This document shows positions 21,610 to 35,700 of a stretch of 64,000 nt of DNA, piece after piece (the stretch's first letter is position 1; the number at the start of each line of letters is the position of its first letter). Source of the DNA: Plazaster borealis (lineage: Eukaryota > Echinodermata > Asteroidea > Forcipulatida > Labidiasteridae); contig CM037462.1 in assembly GCA_021014325.1 (NCBI GenBank), positions 19,116,135-19,180,134 of the forward strand, read 5' to 3'. The notes below the pieces were generated by a model. The model did not search any database, was not told the DNA's origin, and worked only from the letters and a program-made list of their open reading frames with translations. Made by a program: the position numbers and the translations under genes.

Positions 21610-24600
21610 GTTAGTGTTAACAATCATCTAGCTACATGTACTATATAGCCATTTTGTTATTCTTCCCTTAAGCTTGTACAATGTTGAAAAGAACATCATT
21701 ATTCATGTGGTCAGGCCATTGTGAACACTGACGCATCGTAGATCCTCTTTTATTATATTAATCCTTAGCCTTTTTTATGCATATTTTTGTATAATTGTGT
21801 GTCATACTTTGAGACCAGCTGTTCTGTCAATGGCAAGTACAATGTCCAATGTACACAGTATATGTGCATGATGTATGGACACACTAGGGCTAGAAAGATA
21901 ACATCCGTAATATTTCTATTCAAATCTTTTTAATTTTATTGTTGGTTTCACTTACTAAAAATAGAACAATACATAAAAATAGAGTACACTAATTTACATG
22001 TTTGTTCATTTACATATGTGTATTATTTACATGTCTATATAAATCTCTAACAATGTGCATTTTGTTGGCAGTAAACAGTAAAACAATTTTAATTTTAATA
22101 TCCCCTTTAGTTAGTTGTGTTATGTGTCTGTTGTACTCAAAGTTGTTAGTTTCGTTCATTTAAAGGCAATGTACACGTTTGGTAATTACTCAAAATATAT
22201 ATTCAGTGTTCTCCAACCTATAGAAAAGACGTGGCGCACCGCCACGCTTTCTGCGGCGCGCGCCACGCTTTTATAATCGCCGCCAAGCTTTTTTTTTTTT
22301 TAACTTTTTTTTTTTTTTTTTTCTTTTTTTGAGCAATCTAGTAACACAGAATTACAAGGTAAGGAAAAGAAATGGTACCAATAAATTAAATTAAATTGGT
22401 TTTTATTTCAAGTAAGTGTTTAGAAAACCAGTATTTTACTTTGTGTTCTTAAAAACTGTAAAAATATTTCCTCAAAAAAGTCTGAGGAAAGTGGCCAGGA
22501 TTCACCTTAGAATGCACCACAGAGCATCTAGGATCAAAAATTTTCTCGGGGCCCTTGAGCGGGCCCCGGACCCCACGCCGTAGGGGCTTCGCGCTCGCAT
22601 TGTACGTACCCCCTCGCAGTTTTCACCACACCAAGCACCAACCTTTAATTTTCAAAGTTGGAGAACACTGATATTAGCATAAAAACTTACTTGGTAATGA
22701 GCAACAGAGAGCTGTTCATAGTATAAAACATTGTAAGAAACGACTCCCTCTGAAGTAACATAGTTTTTGAGAAAGAGGTAATTTCTCACTAAAATAATAA
22801 AAGACTTCTTGCAAGAAGCCTTTTGTTCCCATCTGAAAGCACACAAATTTGTACAACAAGGGTGTTTTTCTTTCATAATTTTCTTGCAACTTCGATGACC
22901 AATTGAGCCCAAATTTTCACAGGCTTGTTATTTTATGCATTGGAATACACCGAGTGAGAATACTGGTCTTTGACAATTACCAAACGTGTCCAGTGCCTTT
23001 AAAGAAACATCCACAAAATCAATACGAATCAAATAGAATACAAACCTATAACAATATTTCAATGGTACTAGATTTTGTAACATTTTACATGCAGTGTTTG
23101 TGTGAAACCCTGGACGTGGATATGATCATTATGTAAATTACATACAACAATGTTTTTACAATACTGTACATGTGTACAGTACATATGTGTGTATTTAAAG
23201 TAAAATGTACAGAAAGTCATAAGATGGGAGGGGACTTACATGTAGTTGTGAATTGTGATTGATGAAATACCATCGCCTGTCAAATAAACAACTGTGTGAT
23301 ATTGACTCATAATTACTGTACATCCCACCAGTAAAATATAACAAGCTGTGTAGTGTACAATATCAGATATAAGTCACAGTTTGCTAACCTAGGTCATCAG
23401 TTATACTGAGCAACACAACATGTAACGCAGGTTGAGCAGAGCTGTCATGCATGGAGGTACATATGTGAAGTGTGAACACTGTTTGGTATGCAGTAATTGA
23501 CGAACCAGACTGCAGTCACTATTTGTACTGTGTGTTATTACTGATGAACCAGTAAACAAAGCTACATGATTGTATTGCATGTATTTTTTGTATTACTCAT
23601 CAGATTTGGCATGTGCAGTGTGAACAAGTATATCCCTATGTACATGTCTGCTGTATGTACGTGTGTGATCAGCCTACATGTATGAACATGTACACAGATT
23701 GTGCACACACAATCTGTCATGTACATATGCTGTCAAGTGTCAAACTTCAATACATAAAGGCAATAACGAAACAAATATTGTTTACCATGATGATGCAGTT
23801 TATGTGTTTTGTGTACAACTGACTACATCAAAGCAGACAACAATCCTTAATAGACCGTGCAAGTCTCGTGCGTATTCGAACATCGGGACTCGTTAAAGCG
23901 CATGAGTTTGTTTCCTTCACGCGTTAAAGCATCGTACGTGGGACCAAAGTGGTCCCAAAAACGTTTGAATACGCGCGAGACTTGCACGGTCTATTGTGTG
24001 GTGGTGTGTTTAAATGTGATGAGATGGTTTCTGAACATTTGACATTAAGAAGATTTGGGAAATCATGGTTTTTGAATTTGACTAACTTGCCGTTGATTGA
24101 TTTCTCCCACAGATTCAACCAGTTTGTTACAACCAGAGCCTATAAATGCTAACAAAGCTGTACCGCATCAGTATGTCGCATCGCAACCACCACAGATAGT
24201 GAATGGTACCGGTTTGTATCATACAGAGACAACTCCACAATCCAAGTTACCAGTGCCAGAGACAAGTCAAGATGGTCATAAGTCAACAGAGTTTCTTATT
24301 GATCTTTCTGAGGCTGATTTTGCTCCGGCAGTCTCTTCAGCATTATCAGTAAACACAAGAATGGATATACAAAGTAGCAGCAAGTCAAATGAACACCAAG
24401 AATCTTCAAAAAATATGGGTGAAGTGAGTAGGCTGGACGGATTGTCTAATGTATACAGCGTTGATGACGGTGCGCTTGAGGAGAGGACTAGTAAAACTAT
24501 AAACTCTAATTTAACATCAACTGTTCCATTCAGTAATTTGCAATCTGGAGGTATCACTGACTTACACAAACCCTTAGTGTCTGATCAACACACTATGGCA

Positions 24601-27600
24601 AGCGTGGAGAATGTTCAATCATGTACTCCTGCAAATGGTTTGTCATCATCGGTAAAAGATGGAAACACTGGAAATGTTCAAACAAATTCGCCATCTCAAT
24701 CACTGTGTGATGGTGTTGGACAACACCCTATGCCTGTGGAAGCAAACAAGAGTAAAAATGATGACACAGTGTTGGAGAAAGAAGGTGACAAACAAACAGA
24801 ATCCGGTAAAGATGACAAGACAATTGCAACCAAAAATTCCGCTCAAGAGATGACGCAAGAAAAAGGGGGCGTTGAGACCTCCACAATGCCTCTGAGTAAA
24901 GCCATGACACCAGCTCCTTTAAGACCAGAACTCATGCATGAGTATGTCAAACAAGGTGCCAGACCCAAGATTATTACAAAGATTAAAACACAAGAGAGTC
25001 CAGTCAAAGCTATATCAGATCCCTCAACTCTCTCCAAAACTAGCAAAGGTGGGAGTCAACCCAAAACAGCTGTGGGTTTTGGGAATGTTACTAGCGTTAA
25101 AGTCACTGATGCTGATCTTGAAGCATTAGAGCAAGAAGTGGGTATCATGTCTGCCCAGGACAAAAATAAACCACTAACTCAACCGGTATTCCCTTCAGTT
25201 GATAACCACACACAGTTAAAACCCAATCATTTGAATGTTCAAGAACTACAGAATCCATCGGATAGAGTGAGTCCAGTCTCTAAATTACTCCATGAACAGT
25301 TTGTCAAATCACAGCATCGTCCGCAACAGAGTGTATCTCAAGGTAACGAGCTTCTTGGATTAGATCCATTCTACAGTCAGGATAGTGCGGTTACAGTCCC
25401 TACCCCAACACATACAGTGCCAGAGTTGTCTCCTATGCCTGGAACAGGAGGTGTTCATTCTAACATGTCGCTGACTAACACACCAACACAGGTTACTCCA
25501 AGAAAAGTAGAAATCAAAGACAATGTTCTTCCTAATGATGTTCGAAGTAAAAATGCCAAAAATTTATTACGGAACAACCAATCATTGCCTGGCAGACCGT
25601 ATGTCAATAAGGGACCAATGGAGGACCTCTCAGCGCAGATCAATAACAGCAACTCACAAGTCAAAATGCCCAATGTAGTTAGGGGAGACATCCCAGATAC
25701 TACAGCCCTTCAAGGATTGTCACCAGCATCGACTGGAACTCTCAAGGTACAACCTGGACAGCAACCTGGACAACAACCTGGACAACAACCTGACCATCAA
25801 AAGTATGGTAAGAACATCAACCAGCAGAGTGGCTTTCCATCTCCATCACATCTAAATAACACCATGGACCAAACACATTCCTTGGGAAGTACACCTGCTC
25901 CTCCCTTCATGCCAGCAGACCCTCCTAGTTATCAAGACGTCAGAATGAGTGTTGAAACAGAAAACAAAGCAGACAATTTGAGACAGGGACTTTCCCTGAA
26001 TTTTGATCAATCAAGTTCTCGTAAGGTGGCGCAGGCTTTACCTCCAAGTCCAATCGTTGAGAATGCTGTAGGAAGAGAGGAAGCATTTAGAGTGGTAGAA
26101 CAAACACCGCCCTCTGAACAATCATCTTTAGTAGATGTGAAACCGCCAACATTCCATACAGAGCCTCAGGTAAGACATGCTCAAGGTGAGGTCAGTGCAG
26201 CTCCTCTCGTTCCAGCACCTAATGCGGTGAGCCAGAATAACCAGTTACAAGCAGACAATGATTCTATCACTCCATCTAATGAGACGGATTCTGAAGAGGG
26301 TGAATTTAGCCATCGTGTCATGGACTATTCTGAAGGGTTCATGCAGCTTGGGGCAGTGGCTCCTGTATGGGTACCTGACTCTGAAGCACTTAACTGTATG
26401 AACTGTCAACAGAAGTTCACCTTCCGAAAGAGAAGGCACCACTGTAGAGCATGTGGCAAGGTAGGTTTACACTTGATTCTCCAAGTTGATTTACATAAGT
26501 CAGTCCTAAAAAAAAAAATGTTATGTTGGCGTAACGGGCCAGAAAAAATAGGGTAGGTAGGTCGGGATTTTTTTGTTTTCTTTTTTTTCCAAATAGTTAA
26601 ATGAAACTTGTGAATTCCAGTTAACTGTTTAACTGTTTCCACCGTTCCAGTCAAAACTTTAAGCCAGGGGATGTCAACATACTTTCCAGGTTTAATAGAA
26701 CACTAAACCCACTCCTAAGGGTCACAGAACCATGTCATAAAACCACAAAGACATAGCTCGTGACTTGTCTTTTGATTGAAGTAAGAGTGTGACAAACTGA
26801 AACAATGTATAACCATAGAGATGGTATAACAAACTGCAGAGGATTAAGATAAGACGTAATTGGATCTCAATAGGAGTGTCAATCATTCTCCCAGGGCTGG
26901 AGAGTGTCTGGGGCTGACATTAAATAAAGAAAAGGATGTCAGGGTTTTTTTTTCACTGACAGCTTCGTTTGTTGGTAGGAAAGTTGTTTTTTTAATCATT
27001 GACAAAACTTCAGCTGGGTGAAAACAAGTTGAAAAAAAAAATATATATCCAGTGTCGGCCGTATTTTTAGGGTAGGTTGGGTTACGCCAACATAACAATT
27101 TTTGTTTAGGCCTCAGCGGTGAAGTTACTATAAAATTGCAAATAAATATAAATAGCTTCAAAAAAAGGTTCAACATAACAAATGTCTGGGCCTTAAAAAA
27201 TTCCTTGAATGAATCAAGTCTGAATATCGATACCAACATTTGCGTACAGTATACACATTTAAGAGTTTGCCATTATGCTATGAATGATTGCATTATTGGG
27301 CCAAAAAAACAAAACATGTTTAGCGTCCTGCCTTTTTGAAAAAAGGAAGGAGGAGGGCCTTTTTTTTTTCTTTTTTTCTTTTTTTTCAAAAAAGGCCGTC
27401 CAAAACATTTTTCGAGACAACTGGCTAGGCTATTTTTCAAGATGGCTGCCATTTTTTTCGGTGTGCTTTTTTCAGTGTGCTAAGTCTAAAATACGATCTT
27501 ATTTATTTTTAAAATTTATTTTTTTCATCAGGGATCAGTGAAAATGTATCATTTTTTTCTTCAAAAAAAAAGAAGAAAAAAAAAAGGAGGTGGCCTCTAA

Positions 27601-29609
27601 AAAGGAAGAGGCAGGGACGCTAAACATGTTTTTTAGTTTAGTTGGCCTTACTGATCATACACTAATGCTATTTGTTATTAGGTGTTTTGTGCCAAGTGTT
27701 GCTCCATGAGATTGAAGTTAAAGTACATGGAGAGTAAGGAAGCAAGAGTGTGCATCAGTTGCCTCAACGTTATACTCAGAGGTGAGATTTCAGAATCATG
27801 TAATCATTGACCACTCAACTGTCGCCATCATCACAATAAACTTGGTTGCACCATTTTGGGACTCAACGTCCCTATGCCATACATGTGTTAAAGGGTTGAA
27901 ATGTAATTTTTTTTAAAGCAATCCTTGGAGATGCACCTTTTTGTCCCATTTCTATTTTCAATTCTCGTTGCAATTTTTGAGGGTATTTTGGTGCCTTTTT
28001 GTATTTTATGCTAATGCAAATTTCCATATTCACGAGCAAAAGTGTGATGTCATGTCAGGCCGAAAACTTAATGTTGCAATTAGTTTATGCACAAAAAGTC
28101 AACAGAATTTAGGCTATTTCGCTGTGTAAACTTCCTTTTCTTTAGTGATTTGTTAGTGTGTAAGTTCATGGCAGTATGCCAAAGTGCAAACTTTTCTCTC
28201 AAATTCTTTTAATAAATAAGCAAATTTAGGGTTTCACAAATAAAACAAGTGTCTTCCTGAAATGACATCACTGCGAGAGCACCCTCAGTTTTCCAGATAA
28301 GAGATGAAATTGTTTAATGTTTACAGAAAATCACTTTTCAATGAAATTAACCAAATATGGATGTCAATTAGTTTTCGTAAACATAAGGGGATTAGGAAGT
28401 AGCTCAAAATATATTCCTAAGAAATTTTTACTTCAGGGGCCCTTTAAACCATATAGGAAATACCAACAGATACAGTGTAGTGCAAGTTTTAACATAGCAT
28501 TTACACACTTAACTGTTGACTCCCAAAATGGTGAGCATGACACAGTTACACTGTGTGAGACGTGCATGCAAGGATCAAAATCACTATATATTGTGGGTAT
28601 CTCAAAACACTCATTTTACAACAGGTTCACAGAGTTACTTTGAATGGAGGTACACAATGTGCAGCCAACCTTGACAGAAACGCCAAACCCCTTCTCTTAA
28701 CAATAAGTGTACCGGGTTCTTTTTACACAACTCACAGGATCTATGGCTTTATGTCCCATTAGACACGCTATTCGTGGGGGTGTTTGAAGTGGCGGGGTGA
28801 TTGGGGGGTTGATAAAGACACATAAAGACACAGCTGAAGCTTAAAGCAGCTGCTGAGCTCATGTGTTGGGGCGCAAGTACACCAATTTAAATTTAAATTA
28901 CAGATTACTTAAATTCATACATAGCTGCACACACCCACGACAAACATTACAAAAATTTTTACATTTACAAAAAAATTTGAAAAATGAAAAAAAAAAAAAA
29001 AAAAAAAGAAACATTGTGTATATATATTTAATTTTTATAATATAACTTTTTTTATATGAAGGGCATTTAATAATGGGAATAAAACTTCACAGGCGCCACC
29101 TAAAAGGCAGAAGTCGGTCAGTGCAGATAAGGCCGCTCCCGGCTCGGGCCTTTATCACGACACCCCCCTTTGCCTTAAAAACGCCGTAGACTCTCGTCGC
29201 CTCTTTTTATTCCCTTATCCATAGGATGAAGCATTTGTTTAGTTTATTTATTTATTCATTTTGTTGCACTTCACACTGGCAAAACACTAAAAGGAAACCT
29301 AATTTGTGATTAAATGTCTTTCTTAAGAATACAAGTGAGACAACTCGGACCTAAATCTTTAGTTTGTACACTCACCTAACACCAAAGCTTGAGCGAGGCG
29401 CATTAGACTGCTCAACCTCAACCGTCATCACCATTTAATGTGCATCTTGCAGCCCTAAAATTGGTTTGACTTCGGCCTGTTAGTGTTCTAGTTAGGTTTC
29501 TAAACTCTAGGATGAGCTTGGTTATGACAAAGGGTGTTTTATTGGACCACAGCACAAGCTCTCAAAAGATCACAAGGAGAAAATCAACAAGATCCCCAGC
29601 AGCAGCAGC

Positions 29610-29649
<40 letters not shown>

Positions 29650-29683
29650 GCAGCAGCAGCTACAGCAGCAGCAGCAACAACAA

Positions 29684-29715
<32 letters not shown>

Positions 29716-32700
29716 ATCGGAGCAGAATAATCAAGGCAATCTACATGAAGCTGTAGGCTCCGGTTCTAGTAGGTCATCACTTCGTAGACCTAGCTCTGAA
29801 GGTAAATTTCATCTGCTATCCATCCTATTATCCCTGTTAAACCCCAATCAATTTTTGTATTTAATGATCTATTAAAATGTAATAGAATTTATACTGCTAA
29901 TTTGCCATTTTGGTACTATCTTCATCTAGATAGAGGTTGAATGATATTAATCAACATTTCTTTGTATTTTACCCCAAAAACATCGGACAATGTTTTGAAG
30001 GTTCTCGCTCTAGGGAAACACGTAAGGTTCGTTTCTCTGATGGTTTGAACCCAGGGGTTGATACAGGACATCATGCAATTCCAGATTCTCAGAGTGATAA
30101 GCTACCTATTGGGATGGAGATTAATACTGGACCCTTCCCAGGTGTAGATGGCAGACCACAAGAAGTAGTACACAGGAGTCTAATTCCAATCAATGCGGAT
30201 GTTTTGCCACCAGTTATCGTAGCAACGGAGGTCAAAGGCGGTAAGTTTATTTTCTTGTTTATTTAGTTACTTTAAAGGCACTGAACACGTTTGGAAATTG
30301 TCAAAGACCAGTGTTCTCACTTGGTGTATCCCAACATATGCATAAAATAACAAGCCTGTGAAAATTTGGGCTCAATTGGTCATCGAAGTTGCAAGAAAAT
30401 GATGAAAGAAAAAACACCCTTGTTGTACAAATGTGTGTGCTTCCAGATAGGAATAAAAGGCTTCTTGCAAGAAGTCTTTTATTATTTTAGTGAGAAATTA
30501 CCTCTTTCTCAAAAACTACGTTACTTCAGAGGGAATCGTTTCTCACAATGTTTTATACTATCAACAGCTCTCTGTTGCTCGTTACCAAGTAAGGTTTTAT
30601 GCTAATATATATTTTGAGTAATTACCAAATGTGTACAGTGCCTGTAAGACAATTTGTTGTACATGTATTTATTTTTGATCCCATGCAAAATATAATCAGT
30701 ATACTGGCACAGTCTTGAGTCTCACAGAATCAAACGAAACATGCAGTTGGATTTTGATGGGTTGGTGTGGTTTAGGGGTAAATGAATTTGATTTAATGCT
30801 ATGAACGTGTTTGCCATTAAAACATTTTTGAGGCACACAGCATTGTGTAATAGGGAGTACATAGCGTTCAGTTCAAATTTCTTTCTATTAAAGGTATCGT
30901 ACACGTTTGGTAATGACTCATAACAAATATTAGCATAAAAACTTACTTGGTAACAAGCAACGGAGAGCTGTTGATAGTATAAAACATTGTAGGAAACGAC
31001 TCCCTCTGAAGTAACGTAGTTTTTGAGAAAGAGGTAATTTCTCACTAAAATAATAAAAACTTCTTGCAAGAAGTTTTTATTCCTATCTGAAAGCACACAC
31101 GTTTGTACAACAAGGGTGTTTTTTCTTTCATCATTTTCTTGCAACTTCGATGACCAATTGAGCCCAGATTTTCACAGGCTTGTTATTTGATGCATATGTT
31201 GGGAAACACCAAGTGAGAACACTGGTCTTTGACAATTTCCAAACGTGTTCCGTGCCTTTAACAGTAAATTATCTTGAGATATTAATGATTTGTATTTCTT
31301 GAACAGAATACAAGGTCCATGTGAATCCTGTAGCTGATGAGCTGATACAAGAAATGAGAAGTAAGTTCATTTCATAATATAAATAAATGCCCAAGTTTCA
31401 TCTGGATCATGATGCTGCTTGTGGGCAAACAAAGTCCAAGGGCACCACATTTATGTATCCTGCTGCATGTAGATTAACAAATGTCCATTTTGAGGAATTT
31501 GTTCTCAGCAAATGCTGTCTTAAGGGGTTTGGGTACCTTTTGAGATCAATTTTTTGGTCATGACCTGAATCCCTACTCACTGTGAATGAAGATGTATGTA
31601 ATGTAATTTACCTGTAGAAGTTTCAGCTTCATTAGTCGTCAAGTTTTTGAGAAAAAAAAAGTGAAAATCACAGAGCGATGTTTTCAGGTGAGTCGTGTAA
31701 ATACCAGTACTGGTAAATAGGTGCTAAAATAATTTTCGTCTCCTGAGACAAAAACTACAGCACCTTAGCAAGTAATACTTTAAGGGAAGCTTTTTACCAT
31801 CTTTATCTTCAAACCGTGTAAGTTTCACGTAAATCTGTGGACATTGTGTTTTGTGTCGTACAAAAAAGTCCCCGAACCCTTTGAAGCAGTCCTTATGAGC
31901 AGTGTCTGTACTAGACATCTGATGTAGCATGCAGGGGGCATTCCAACTCTAGTAGCCTTTGCATTTATGTCCACAGGACTCCCCACGGCATTAGGTATAC
32001 AATGCTTATAACATAATTGGTGTAAGAGTAAATCAAACCAAACTAAAGCTCTATAGTAGTCAATTTCTATGATAAGATTAGATGCAGAGTAGATGTGACA
32101 TCACTTGCGCTGCATAAATAACCCAAGGTGCTACCAAAACAAAACAAGCTGCACTTGGTTATGCAGCTTGAAACTGACGCAAGTGAACCTCGTGCAAATT
32201 GAATTTAATCTTTCAGCCAATTTATGGGGGTTTTAATTTTGTTTGGTGAATCCATAGCTAATAAAATAACTTAATTAAAAAACATCTTCTAATAGGTTTT
32301 TTTTCACAACCAACACTCCGTAAATACTGTAAAGCATATTTAAACTTGGAATAATTTGTGAGGGTTTTTAATTTTGTTTATTGAATCAATAGCTAGTAAA
32401 ACAACTAAAGAAAGGATATCTTGTAATATTTGTTATAATTACTATTACAACTGACCCTATCAGAAGTCTGTGGATTTGGAATAAATGATGTTTTTACTTT
32501 GTGACTTTCTTTGCAGATGCGAGTGCTCCTGCAGTGGTTTTTGCTGTGAACAAGAACCTTCTTGTCAGAACAAAGATTCTGGATTGTAAGTTACAACAAT
32601 AACCTGTACTCAAAAGTCATGTACTCGATACTCACTGAAAATGTACTCAGACTCAATTTTAAGTAGTCATGGTCAAAATATGGTTGTCTAAATTATGTCA

Positions 32701-35700
32701 TGTTAATGTAAATGTATGCCATTGCTATCCAAGGGAAAGAGGAATATAGCACTGGGAAAAAGTAATATTGAAGTTGTCTTTGATGTTTTATGTTTGATAG
32801 TTAAAGGCACTGAACACGTTTGGAAATTTTCAAAGACCAGTGTTCTCACTTGGTGTGTCCCAACATATGCATAAAATAACAAGCCTGTGAAAATTTGGGC
32901 TCAACTGGTCTTCGAAGTTGCAAGAAAATGATGAAAGAAAAAACACCCTTGTTGTACAAATTTGTGTGCTTTCAGATAGGAATAAAAACTTCTTGCAAGA
33001 AGTTTTTATTACTTCAGTGAGAAATTACCTCTTTCTCAAAAACTACGTCACTTCGTAGGGAGTCGTTTCCTACAATGTTTTATACTATCAACAGCTCTCC
33101 GTTGCTTGTTGCCAAGTAAGTTTTATGCTAATATTTGTTTTGAGTCATTACCAAACGTGTACGATACCTTTAACATGACAAGTACACTTTGTCATCTAGA
33201 AATTAGTCCAACAACAATAAATGTTTTGATGCCCCATTTTACAATAATTTTTTGTTTTATACTTGGTACTGGTATTCGTACTTGTACTCGTTCTCGGAGA
33301 TCCAAGTACTCGGTACTCGACTGTTGGACTCACTACTCGGATATCAGAATACTCGGTACTTGGATACATGTACTCATACTCGATTGCCCAAGTATTGGTA
33401 CTGGAGTACTGCTCAGCCACCCTAGTACTCGGCAGTACTTGATACTTGACTAAAAAGTACTAGACTACAACACTCAGTATATTTCAGTTGCTGCAATCAA
33501 AATAAGCAAAACAAGTCGCCGTATTTTTGACCGCGTGAGGGCGCATGTGGACCAATTTTTCGTGATGAAAAACAAGTAAACAAACAGGGGTTTTTTCATT
33601 GTTGTTATTATTATGTTTATGTATTTCGTCATTGATGCAAGAAAACTACATACAGGCAATTAAAATAAGATGAAACTGTAATTGTGATGCAAGACATTCC
33701 CTGAAGAAAGCGCCCTCATGCGGTCGGAAATAAGATCAATTGCCAATCCTGCACTTTGTCTTTTCAGTGGTGTGAAATATTCTTTCTTTTTTTTCTTGAC
33801 AGTGAACTGCTGTGTAAACAGAACCTGTTGGTGTTTCTCAACTAAAGGGATGGCGAATGTTGGTCAAGATGAAATTGTTATCATCTTAGAATGTCTTCCT
33901 GATGAGAAGACTATACCCAAAGACATCTTCTTTCATCTTCAGTCTCTATACGAGCAAGCTTCTACAGGTGAGACATTTAGAAAGTCATCGCTTTACTCAC
34001 ATGAAATTAATCAACTTTATGTTTCAAAAGATCAAGGTCTCATTGATGCAACTCAACATTATTATTATTATTTATTTGACCAAGACAAACCATACAAAAA
34101 TAACAGAGAAACAAGTACATGAAGATGAATAAAGAAGTAAACCAAACAAAACAAATATGTAAACAACAGTAAACATAACATAAGAAAGTAAGCTCTAGTT
34201 AAATAATTACAGGAAATAAAAAGTAGGAGAAAAAACCCAAAGTAAACTAAATAAAAGAAACAAACAGTAGAGGGAAAAGGAAAAAAAGACGTCTAGGGAC
34301 CAAAACAGACTGAGCCAGTGAGGGTGGAACATGCAGGAGGGGAACAAAACCAACAAACAAGTGGGGAACCAAACACAGGGAAAACAACGACGAATCATGC
34401 GGGTCATGGACAACAAAAGTAAACTCAATTACTGTTGCTCGGAAGCATGCTGCCCCATCACTGAAGTCCACAATTCCTACAGGTTCCATACTCAAAGACG
34501 TGTTTGTATTTGTTTTTCAATCAGGTGTGACAGTATCACACATGGGGCATAGTATCTTCAGTCAGAGTTTCTTGGGTGGACGTGAGCATGGTGGATTCCT
34601 CTACCTTCGTCCATCTTTTCAGTGTCTTGGGAAACTCTTGCTACCAGAGCCTCCGTATCTCTTTGCTGTTCTCCTACAAAAATGGGAGACACCGTGGGCC
34701 AAAGTCTTCCCTCTACGACTATTGCTAAGACTTGGAGCTGAATTCAGATGTAAGTATTTAATAATAATAATAATAATACACAACATTTATTAGGCGCTTA
34801 ATACGGATGTTTCTAAGCGCACCATTGTCTTGACTACAAATTTTTCCCTGCACGGTATGTGGAGCTACGTTTGAAGTATGAGGCCTATTCATTTATAGCA
34901 CCATGCAATGGTTTACAAGGTGCTGTGGCGCAATATATGCTGCCGATCAGACCAGGAACACTGGGGCGAACCCCTTCTCTTTAGGATAAATGCACTGGGT
35001 TCTTTTACGTGCATTACACAATACACGGGACCAACGGCTTTATGTCCCATTCGAAGGACGAAGCATGTGGTTAAGTGTCTTGCTTAAGGACACAAGTGTC
35101 ACGACTGGGATTCGAACCCACACTCTGCTGATCAGAAACACCAGAGCTTGAGTTCGGTGTTCTTATCCGCTCGGCCACGACACGCCACGATTTAATGATT
35201 TAAGTAGGTTGGACTACCTGACAATGTTTTGCATAGAGAAAGGACCACAGAAGGAGTTTGAACCTCCAGGGCAGTAACAATAGAGATCAATTGCTGCATG
35301 AACCTTCTGTGTAGGTTGTGCTATGCCGCATTTTATGCTGGTAAACTGCAACGCATTTGCGCCCTGCCTTGAAGAATACCGTGTCATATTTTCGTACGTT
35401 ATTTGCCGCAAGATTTTCCACAGGTAAATATTCGCATCAAATAAGATTTCTTCGCATGCGCAGTCGAGTAAAGAACACCCTGTTTCATAAAGACGCACAC
35501 AATCATGTCAATTTTAGTGACGGCTTTCCGTCAATGTTTTGCTTTTTAAAATCAACCATAGTTCAAGAAATTTACATTAAAATCTTCAAAATTAATGTGA
35601 GAATTATGACTTTTGTTAAAATTAACAAAAACAGAATTTTCAAGGATTTTCTGGGTCGAACAGGGAGCAGGGAGTGAGTTTGTCTTTTTGACCATGTTAA

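Noticed and set aside
29511..29552. CTCTAG acceptor at 29510 for SARA exon 4
   Set aside because: It gives an immediate in-frame TGA; the CACAG at 29552 restores the conserved AQA residues.
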